From UBA1731 sp963653155 (lineage in GTDB: Bacteria; Verrucomicrobiota; Kiritimatiellia; RFP12; UBA1067), in assembly GCA_963653155.1 (NCBI GenBank), contig CAVJWR010000078.1, positions 1-14,937 of the forward strand: 14,937 bases of DNA. Direction: 5' to 3'. The notes beneath the pieces are model-generated. The model saw nothing but the letters and a program-made list of their open reading frames with translations, was not told the origin of the DNA and made no database searches. The translations under genes and the position numbers were made by a program. Every line of letters begins with the position of its first letter. Position 1 is the first letter of the stretch. Below, piece after piece: positions 1 to 5,496 of this stretch.

Positions 1-132
1 GTGCTGGCTCATCGAGATGACGAGTTCGGCGGGACACGGCATCGTCTCAATCGCCTTGCCGCGCGCGAGTTCCTTGTTGTAGTCGGGGTGAACGCCCCCC
101 TTGAACTTAAATGGGCTCTTAACTGTCTTCAT
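1..132 (-). CDS. rnfC: RnfC, Rnf complex NADH/ferredoxin subunit (N-terminus only, cut by window edge)
   Basis: Only the first 44 codons are in the window. The translation begins MKTVKSPFKFKGGVHP and continues through a P-x-P segment (MPCPAELVISMSQH). This matches the start of RnfC proteins, where an F-x-GG-[IV]-H-P motif is followed by 'P.P..l.i...QH'. RnfC is the peripheral, cytoplasmic-face subunit that carries FMN and two [4Fe-4S] clusters and exchanges electrons with NAD(H); those domains lie beyond the edge. The start is well supported: a GAGAGGGAC ribosome binding site (141-149 on the plus strand) lies 8 nt upstream of the ATG. The gene follows rnfB by 17 bp, so the two are cotranscribed. 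Identification rests on the N-terminal motif plus position directly after rnfA and rnfB. The order rnfA-B-C predicts rnfD, rnfG and rnfE further left. Confidence 0.88.
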   Translation of the reverse strand, partial: MKTVKSPFKFKGGVHPDYNKELARGKAIETMPCPAELVISMSQH

Positions 133-149
133 TTTGCTATGTCCCTCTC

Positions 150-959
150 TCAATGCCCCGTCTCGAAATGGGGATCGACGGCCATGCACTTCGCGGGGCA
201 CTTCGCCACGATCTGCTCGTCCGTCGGCGGGTTCGCGTAGTTGACCTTCGCGAGAAAGCCCTGGAAGATGAAGTGGTTCGCCTCCTTGCCGCCGGAGTTT
301 CGCTCGCAGAGGTGGCAGCCCATGCACCCGACGCCGCAGACCTTGCGGACGGACGGTCCCTTGTCCGGGTTCGCGCAGAGAACGTGGATCGTTGCAGACG
401 CCGGCACGAGTTCGATAAGTTTCTTCGGACACGCCGCGACGCACTTGCCGCAGCCGATGCAGAGCCGCTTGTCGACCTTCGCAAGGCCGTCCACAACCGA
501 AATCGCGTGTTTCGGGCAGACGTTCGCGCACGCTCCGTAGCCGAGGCAGCCATACGTGCAGCCTTTGTCGCCGCCCGCCGTCGCAGCCGCGACGTTACAG
601 TCGCAGATGCCGTTGTAGTCACCAACGCGAATCGTCTCCGACCGCGTACCGCAGCACCGCACAAGCGCGACACGCCGCTCGGTCGCCGTCGCCGCGACAC
701 CAAGAATTTTCGCAACCGCCGCCGCACACGCCTCGCCGCCCGCCGCACAGGCCCCATTCGGCGCCGTGCCCGCGACAAGCGCACGCGCATAGCCGTCGCA
801 CCCCGCGAACCCGCAACCACCGCAGTTCGCGCCCGGCAACGCCGCCGTGACAAGCCCGATGCGAGGATCCTCCTGAACCGAGAGATACCTATCGGCAAGC
901 GCAAGCGCAATGGCCGACACAAGACCGATACCTGCGATAATGAGAATGGCTGTTGTCAT
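150..959 (-). CDS. rnfB: RnfB, iron-sulfur subunit of the Rnf complex
   Basis: RnfB takes electrons from ferredoxin and passes them to the membrane Rnf subunits. The 269-residue product has an N-terminal membrane helix (about 3-22), then the RnfB four-cysteine domain (C46, C49, C54, C71 in LPGANCGGCGFAGCDGYA). Next comes a two-cluster ferredoxin domain (C134, C138, C144, C148 and C167, C170, C173, C177). A C-terminal extension carries C195, C208, C212, C215, C218, C254 and C258. The ATG at 959 is chosen because RnfB proteins begin with the membrane helix. A TTG at 1016 would add 19 polar residues and lies closer to rnfA, but neither start has a clear ribosome binding site. It follows rnfA and precedes rnfC by 17 bp. 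The odd feature is the extension, which resembles a second two-cluster ferredoxin module with half of its ligands missing. Confidence 0.95.
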   Translation of the reverse strand: MTTAILIIAGIGLVSAIALALADRYLSVQEDPRIGLVTAALPGANCGGCGFAGCDGYARALVAGTAPNGACAAGGEACAAAVAKILGVAATATERRVALVRCCGTRSETIRVGDYNGICDCNVAAATAGGDKGCTYGCLGYGACANVCPKHAISVVDGLAKVDKRLCIGCGKCVAACPKKLIELVPASATIHVLCANPDKGPSVRKVCGVGCMGCHLCERNSGGKEANHFIFQGFLAKVNYANPPTDEQIVAKCPAKCMAVDPHFETGH

Positions 960-1028
960 GAGGATTTCAAGTTTTAGGTGATAGGTTTTAGTTTTAGCTT
1001 CGCCGATGCCGTTCAAGCCAATACATTA
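960..1028 (-). repeat. rnfA-rnfB spacer with degenerate CTAAAAC repeats
   Basis: This 69-bp spacer separates two genes that are usually packed tightly. Read on the minus strand, positions 965-998 contain CTAAAAC-type units three times: GCTAAAACTAAAACCTATC followed by ACCTAAAACTTG. The base composition is AT-rich and unlike the flanking coding DNA. No ribosome binding site for rnfB is visible in it. It may be a copy of a dispersed intergenic repeat, or it may be partly translated if rnfB starts at the TTG at 1016. The role is unknown. Confidence 0.45.
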
Positions 1029-1613
1029 TCAGTATGGCGTCTTGACCAGTCCACTGAAGCCCATGAACGCGAGCGAGAGAAGCCCTGCCGTGATGAGGGC
1101 CAATGCCACGCCACGGAAACACCTTGGAGGATCTGCATGGGCAAGCTTCTCGCGTATGCCAGAAAATATGACAAGCGCGAATCCAAAGCCGATTGCCGCC
1201 GCGAACGAGAACAGGACGCTCTCGGCAAGCCCCGTATCCTGCTTGCAATTGATTTCCGCGACGCCAAGAACGGCACAGTTCGTCGTGATGAGCGGCAGGA
1301 AGATGCCAAGCGCGGCGTGCAGGGGCGGCAGGAACCGCTTCATCGCGATGTCGATGAACTGCACAAGCGCGGCGATGACGAGGATGAACGCGAGCGTATG
1401 GATGTAGCCAAGCCCATATGGCCGCAAAAGCCAATGGTCAAGGCACCACGTCACAGCGGCGGCAATCGTCATCACAAACACCACCGCGCCGGACATCCCC
1501 ACCGCCGTCTCCGTCTTTTTTGAAACGCCAAGGAATGGGCAACATCCAAGAAACCGGCTCAAGACGAAGTTGTTCACGAGCACGGCACCGATAACTATAA
1601 CTAAATATCGCAT
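1029..1613 (-). CDS. rnfA: RnfA, integral membrane subunit of the Rnf complex
   Basis: RnfA is one of the two homologous membrane subunits (with RnfE) that form the electron- and ion-conducting core of the Rnf complex. The 194-residue length matches the family (about 193). The sequence shows the family hallmarks: LVNNFVLSRFLGCCPFLGVS near the N-terminus and LPLITTNCAVLGVA at 107-119. Cys25 and Cys113 sit in the two half-membrane motifs thought to bind an iron-sulfur cluster between RnfA and its partner. An extra Cys24 next to Cys25 is unusual. About six hydrophobic segments span the protein. The ATG fits the family start (M-x(1-2)-Y-L...VGxVLVNN). No ribosome binding site precedes it, and the promoter lies only about 10 bp upstream, so translation is probably leaderless. 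First gene of the rnf unit. Confidence 0.96.
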   Translation of the reverse strand: MRYLVIVIGAVLVNNFVLSRFLGCCPFLGVSKKTETAVGMSGAVVFVMTIAAAVTWCLDHWLLRPYGLGYIHTLAFILVIAALVQFIDIAMKRFLPPLHAALGIFLPLITTNCAVLGVAEINCKQDTGLAESVLFSFAAAIGFGFALVIFSGIREKLAHADPPRCFRGVALALITAGLLSLAFMGFSGLVKTPY

Positions 1614-1622
1614 ACGGATCGG

Positions 1623-1631
1623 ATTATATCA
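1623..1631 (-). promoter_or_regulatory. Extended -10 promoter of rnfA
   Basis: On the minus strand this reads TGATATAAT, a perfect extended -10 (TGn-TATAAT). No good -35 hexamer lies at 16-18 bp, as is common for extended -10 promoters. The hexamer ends 9 bp before the rnfA ATG, so transcription would start 0-4 nt before the start codon. The surrounding AATGTGATATAAT is repeated exactly at the promoter of the UDP-sugar operon (14824-14836). Confidence 0.7.
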
Positions 1632-1663
1632 CATTGTGCGAAAATGTAGGCGACGAAACCTTG

Positions 1664-2137
1664 TCATGGCATCGCAACCTTGACCACCACTTTCCGTATC
1701 CTCGCTGGCCTGTCAGGGACACGTCCGCACGGCGCATGTGCGCCAAGCGGCGGAAAGAATATCGCAAAGTCGCCCGGTTCAAGCGTCACGGACTCGAACT
1801 TCCCGTCATACAGCACACAGTCGCGTTCTTCATCGAACGGCAAGGACAGAGCCGTTTCATCCATTCTTGCCAAACCTATCGATTCTGCGCCTGTGATTGG
1901 TGCCTGAATGTCTATGTAGCGTCGATGCGCCTCAAGACGACATGATTCCGTAGGCCTGAGGTCAACCTCCATGAGGTTTGCCCAGCACCTGTCCCCATCG
2001 ATTTCATACTTCCCTGGCGGCAACTCTGCGAGGTCACTGCGATTCAAGAACGCGAACGCCTTTGCAAAGAGCGGATTGAGCGAACAGTACCTTTCGCTCT
2101 CCGCAAGTTTTCCGACTATGTGAAGTTTTTCATCCAT
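1664..2137 (-). CDS. YhcH/YjgK/YiaL (EbgC, DUF386) family protein
   Basis: This 157-residue protein matches the YhcH/YjgK/YiaL family of small cupin-like proteins, which includes EbgC (beta-galactosidase beta subunit) and YhcH/NanQ (linked to sialic acid use). The visible hallmarks are E69-A-H71-R-R-Y-I-D-I-Q, a G-x-E-x-I turn (83-87), PGDFAIFFPPLGAHAPCG (121-138, with H134) and the C-terminal basic strand IRKVVVKV. The two histidines and the glutamate are the likely metal or sugar ligands in this fold. The ATG is set by a strong AAGGAG site 7-8 nt upstream and overlaps the bioWF stop by 8 bp, so it is translationally coupled. Members act on sugars and may help anomers interconvert; the substrate here cannot be read from sequence. 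It ends the nrdD operon. An in-frame start 18 codons earlier is possible but lacks support. Confidence 0.88.
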   Translation of the reverse strand: MDEKLHIVGKLAESERYCSLNPLFAKAFAFLNRSDLAELPPGKYEIDGDRCWANLMEVDLRPTESCRLEAHRRYIDIQAPITGAESIGLARMDETALSLPFDEERDCVLYDGKFESVTLEPGDFAIFFPPLGAHAPCGRVPDRPARIRKVVVKVAMP

Positions 2138-4034
2138 GGGAATCTCCTTTGAAAGAACAGCACTCGGCAATGGCATCCGCAAGCCCAACAATGTCTTCGT
2201 CCGACGAAGCCGCAGATATCGACACGCGAAGTCGCGCAGCCCCCTTCGCCACAGTGGGGTATCTTATGGCTGGCACAAGAAAGCCTCGTTCCCTGAGTCG
2301 AGCGGCTATGTCCATCGCCTTTTTCTCGTCACCAACAATAATCGGAACGATGGAACTTTGCGTGTCAGTCTCCACGCCCCGCTCGCGCAAAAGCTTCACG
2401 AACCGGCGAGTTTTCCCCCTAACGGACTGCGCAAGCCCAGGATTGGCCTCGATTATGGAAAGCGCGGCATCCGCCGCAGCGGCCGATCCGGGATTGTACG
2501 CGGTCGAGAAGATGAACGATCTAGACTTGTTCCGCAAATAGTCGCATATCAGCTGGGACGCGCACACATACCCCCCTTCGCTTCCCAAGGCCTTGGATAA
2601 CGTCCCCATCAGTATGTCCGGATGCGAAACCCCAAAATGTTCGCACAGGCCACGCCCGGTTGCCCCCATCACCCCCGTGGAATGAGCCTCGTCGATCATC
2701 GAGATCACGCCGCTTGAGTGGCATATCTCAAGGAAGCGTGGAAGGTTCATGATGTCGCCATCCATCGAGAACACGGCATCCGAAACCGCAAGCCTACGCC
2801 GCCGTGGGCCTGCCAGCGCAATTTTTGCCTCAAGATCCGACATGTCATTGTGCCTGTACACGAATATGTCGGCCTTCGACAGGCGGCATCCATCGACTAT
2901 GCTTGCGTGGTTCAGTTCATCGCTGAATACGGCATCTCCCTTCTCAACGATTGCCGAAATCGTTCCGAGATTCGCCATGTACCCTGTCGCCCAAACCAGT
3001 GCATCCTCTGTTCCCTTGAACTGTGCGAGATGCCGTTCCAATGCATGGTGCGGCGGCAATGTGCCGGTTATGAGCCTCGATGCACCCGATCCGGCTCCAT
3101 ACTTGTCTATCGCAGACTTGGCGGCATCTTTCAGGCGAGCATCTGCCGCCAACCCAAGATAGTCGTTGTCGGCAAAGACCTTGAGGCCCGTCTGACGCAC
3201 CTGCACTGTCCGCCACAAGCCATCCATGCGAATCCGGTCAAGTTCCAGCCTAAGTCCGTCCATCGGCTGGACATGCGGCATTTTCTGCGAAACCGGCTTG
3301 GGCGAAACATCGGTAACGAGTACGCAGCGTCGTTGTATGAAGTCTATCGCATCGCCGACGCCTTCGCGCGATCCCCTGTAAAGGAATATCCGACCGCCTG
3401 CCGGATCGCCCTTTTTCTTAAGGCACGTCACCCTCACATATCCTATCCGTCTCGATGCGACGTACCCCGTCACGTAGTCAGGATCGTCCGACATGCATAT
3501 CTCGCCGACTATTCCGGGAGCGTTGGCCACCTTTGTGGCAAGGACGATCGCCTCCGCATAATGGTTCTTGCCGCTCGCGAACCCGTGCGACTCGCTTGCG
3601 GCATCATCCATGAACGTAGCGCGAACCCCACGCTCTGGATCCGGCTCAAGCCGTTCCAACGTATCGGCATCAAGCAACATCGCCCCACGCATGCCATACG
3701 TTTCCCTGAAAAGCGCCACTATCTCGTCAATGCGTCCGATGCCGTCCTCCGCAAGGAGTTCCCGCACCTTGGACCATCCCTCCTGCGGCGTGCGCACCTC
3801 ACAGGTCGTGACCGGCAATGCCTTGAGCCTAAGCGGTTCGGGCGCCGCCTCCACCTTTATGTTTATGAAATCCGGCTTGCCCTTGGAGTGTCCGAGCGCA
3901 CGCGCCGCCATTGCCGATGCCAGCTGCGGGATTGACGCCTCATGCACTATGCGCTCCGCGCCGGATATGTGGTCTCCGTTGCGCGATGCGCGCATCTTGA
4001 CGGAAAACATGCCTTTGCCGAATGATTCAGGCAT
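2130..4034 (-). CDS. bioWF: Fused BioW-BioF: 6-carboxyhexanoate-CoA ligase + 8-amino-7-oxononanoate synthase
   Basis: One 634-residue chain carries two consecutive biotin-pathway enzymes. Residues 1-245 are BioW, which joins pimelate to CoA using ATP: FSVKMRAS (10-17), HISGAERIV (22-30), GHSKGKPDFINI (48-59) and EICMSDDPDYVTGYVA (178-193). Residues 260-625 are BioF, the PLP enzyme that condenses pimeloyl-CoA with L-alanine: FADNDYLGL (287-295), YGAGSGASRLITGT (312-325), IDEAHSTGVMG (447-457) and the PLP lysine K481 in GTLSKALGSEGGY. Both halves look intact, so the fusion should take free pimelate to AON. The ATG at 4034 gives a BioW-like start, follows an AAAGGTGGGG site and overlaps the folB stop by 8 bp. 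ATG 4010 would trim into a normal BioW start. BioA, BioD and BioB are not in the window. Confidence 0.95.
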   Translation of the reverse strand: MPESFGKGMFSVKMRASRNGDHISGAERIVHEASIPQLASAMAARALGHSKGKPDFINIKVEAAPEPLRLKALPVTTCEVRTPQEGWSKVRELLAEDGIGRIDEIVALFRETYGMRGAMLLDADTLERLEPDPERGVRATFMDDAASESHGFASGKNHYAEAIVLATKVANAPGIVGEICMSDDPDYVTGYVASRRIGYVRVTCLKKKGDPAGGRIFLYRGSREGVGDAIDFIQRRCVLVTDVSPKPVSQKMPHVQPMDGLRLELDRIRMDGLWRTVQVRQTGLKVFADNDYLGLAADARLKDAAKSAIDKYGAGSGASRLITGTLPPHHALERHLAQFKGTEDALVWATGYMANLGTISAIVEKGDAVFSDELNHASIVDGCRLSKADIFVYRHNDMSDLEAKIALAGPRRRRLAVSDAVFSMDGDIMNLPRFLEICHSSGVISMIDEAHSTGVMGATGRGLCEHFGVSHPDILMGTLSKALGSEGGYVCASQLICDYLRNKSRSFIFSTAYNPGSAAAADAALSIIEANPGLAQSVRGKTRRFVKLLRERGVETDTQSSIVPIIVGDEKKAMDIAARLRERGFLVPAIRYPTVAKGAARLRVSISAASSDEDIVGLADAIAECCSFKGDSHG

Positions 4035-4428
4035 TCTGCCCCACCTTTCCGAGTTCGGACTGGCTGACATTGCCATTCTCGCCAGAGCGTCCGGCAGAGA
4101 AAACGGCGGAAGCCGATATGAGGTGAGGTATCGCACCGAACTTCGTCACCCGCACCGTGGCGGATTTCACGATCGGATTGGCAAGGCACACGGTCCACAC
4201 CACCCGCGCAGCCCTCTCTATCATCTTGCACTTTGCCTCCACAAGCGCAAATCGTATGGACTCCGTAAGGGCCGCGTAGTCGACCGTTTCGGACAGATCA
4301 TCGCTTTCCGCGGCCTTTTCGCAAATGTCAAGCCGCACCTCGACGCGAAGGTTCTGCAGCCTGTTGCGCTCATCGGCACGTTCGCCGATTATGCAGTCCA
4401 CGTCAATGCCGTTCAATTCAAGAATCAT
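4027..4428 (-). CDS. folB: FolB, dihydroneopterin aldolase
   Basis: FolB splits dihydroneopterin to 6-hydroxymethyl-dihydropterin and glycolaldehyde in folate synthesis. The 133-residue length is close to the family norm (about 120). Aligned by eye with the E. coli enzyme, the active-site residues are present: E20 (in GERADERN), Y51 (in SDDLSETVDYAAL), E71 (in KMIERAARVV) and catalytic K96 (in VTKFGAIP). The usual K-P pair is K-F here, a small departure. The tail after residue 112 (SAGRSGENGNVSQS...) is polar and probably disordered. The ATG shares one base with the queH stop (TGATG) and has an AGAGG site 7 nt upstream. The start of bioWF overlaps its end by 8 bp. The neighbouring queH handles another pteridine-like product made from GTP, but no direct link is needed. 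Confidence 0.88.
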   Translation of the reverse strand: MILELNGIDVDCIIGERADERNRLQNLRVEVRLDICEKAAESDDLSETVDYAALTESIRFALVEAKCKMIERAARVVWTVCLANPIVKSATVRVTKFGAIPHLISASAVFSAGRSGENGNVSQSELGKVGQNA

Positions 4429-4961
4429 CACTGTGCCTCTTTTAGGTGCGCCTTCGAGAATTCGCATCCGCAATAGGACTGCCGGTAGAGGCAAAGCTCG
4501 GCGGCGCGTTTTACCGAAAGCCTGAAGCCGTCCTTCTTCTTGAAGTCCTCACGCAGGAAGCGTCCGTCGTCGGATGCGGCGAATATCTTTGCGCTTGGTT
4601 TGTGCGGACTCACCGTGAGCGATGTCGTGAATGCGTCAAAGCCATTCTTCGCCGCATATTCCGCCGTCCTGCGAAGGTTGTACCTGTAGCAGCGCTCGCA
4701 ACGCTTGCCGCGCTCCGGTTCATTCTCGAACCCGTCCGCGACCTCGCGCAGCCAAGCATCGTGGTCATACCCGTCCACCACGATCTCAACGCCTTCGGCG
4801 TCGGCGAGACGCCGCGCCGCGCAAAGCCTCCTTTCGAATTCCTCGCGAGTGTCAATGTTCGAGTTCGAGAAGAACATCGCCACGCTGTTGCCCTCGTCCT
4901 TCAATCGAGGGACACAGGCCGATGCGCATGGCCCGCAACAGGAATGGAGAAGAACCTTCAT
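4428..4961 (-). CDS. queH: QueH, epoxyqueuosine reductase (DUF208)
   Basis: QueH makes the last reduction in queuosine tRNA modification, turning epoxyqueuosine in the anticodon into queuosine. It is the non-cobalamin alternative to QueG and binds a [4Fe-4S] cluster plus a nearby metal. The 177-residue protein shows the family pattern: LLHSCCGPCA at the start (C8, C9, C12), CERC (C88, C91), the FTTSLTVSPHK strand (111-121) and YRQSYCGCEFS near the end (C164, C166). The ATG has a GGAGG site about 10 nt upstream and lies 19 bp after nrdG. Its stop and the folB start share one base (TGATG). Being iron-sulfur dependent and cobalamin independent, it fits the anaerobic setting of the operon. No other queuosine genes are in the window. 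Confidence 0.93.
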   Translation of the reverse strand: MKVLLHSCCGPCASACVPRLKDEGNSVAMFFSNSNIDTREEFERRLCAARRLADAEGVEIVVDGYDHDAWLREVADGFENEPERGKRCERCYRYNLRRTAEYAAKNGFDAFTTSLTVSPHKPSAKIFAASDDGRFLREDFKKKDGFRLSVKRAAELCLYRQSYCGCEFSKAHLKEAQ

Positions 4962-4980
4962 CGTGAAGTGCCCTCCATTG

Positions 4981-5496
4981 TCATCCTATCCATGCACGCG
5001 GGCTTGCCGCGCCATTGCGTATGTCGAGTATGCGCTGGTTGGACGATCCCCTGAAGCGGAGCGAAATGTCCTTGAGGGATTCCACGAATGGGCCATCCAC
5101 GAGCACATCTATTAGGGATAGCATGTCGTCCGTGAACGGCGTACGCCAGCGCGACTGGCTCAAGAGATCCTTCTCCAGAACGCATCCCGTATAGCACCAC
5201 ACGTCCTTTGCCGGATTGGCCATGCGCCACCGACGGAGAAATGGCACGAGTCCCGCCTGATTGACGGGTTCGAACGGCTCTCCGCCGAGAACCGTAAGCC
5301 CAGAGATCTGCCGTGGAGCGCTCGCCTCGATGATTCTGCGCTCGACCTTATCCGTAAAAGGTTCGCCGGCGGCGAAATCCCAGATGGATTCGTTGAAGCA
5401 GCCTTTGCAACGGTGTGTGCAACCCGAAACGAACAGCGATACGCGAACGCCCGGCCCGTTCGCGATGTCGCATGTGCGTATGGACGCATAGTTCAT
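4981..5496 (-). CDS. nrdG: NrdG, anaerobic ribonucleotide reductase activating protein
   Basis: NrdG is the radical-SAM activase that puts the glycyl radical on NrdD. The 171-residue protein has the CxxxCxxC cluster motif (C26, C30, C33 in SGCTHRCKGCFN), the SAM-binding GGEP (71-74), and the typical C-terminal DGPF (134-137) and FRGSSNQR (148-155). Length is close to the family norm (about 155-170). The ATG shares one base with the nrdD stop (TGATG), and there is no separate ribosome binding site. Translation is therefore probably coupled to nrdD, which suits a fixed partner protein. An open frame extends 44 codons further upstream inside nrdD, but that part has no NrdG-like sequence. Confidence 0.96.
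   Translation of the reverse strand: MNYASIRTCDIANGPGVRVSLFVSGCTHRCKGCFNESIWDFAAGEPFTDKVERRIIEASAPRQISGLTVLGGEPFEPVNQAGLVPFLRRWRMANPAKDVWCYTGCVLEKDLLSQSRWRTPFTDDMLSLIDVLVDGPFVESLKDISLRFRGSSNQRILDIRNGAASPRAWIG

Noticed and set aside
137..922. Arg-rich minus-strand frame overlapping rnfB in another frame
   Set aside because: Extreme arginine and serine content is typical of a wrong frame in GC-rich DNA; rnfB covers the same bases with its cluster motifs intact.
999..1026. Ten-codon ORF (ATG TAT TGG...) just after rnfA
   Set aside because: Too short, without a ribosome binding site or recognisable sequence; probably chance.
1614..1663. Terminator between the yhcH-like gene and rnfA
   Set aside because: I looked for a stem followed by a T-run and found none, so read-through into rnf remains possible.
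2718..3935. Plus-strand open frame of 405 codons opposite bioWF
   Set aside because: Antisense shadow of a gene with clear BioW and BioF motifs; the protein has atypical Arg/His/Cys-rich composition and no start signal.
2130..4136. bioWF start at 4136
   Set aside because: It would overlap folB by about 110 bp and add 34 residues unlike BioW; the ATG at 4034 has a purine-rich site and a BioW-like N-terminus.
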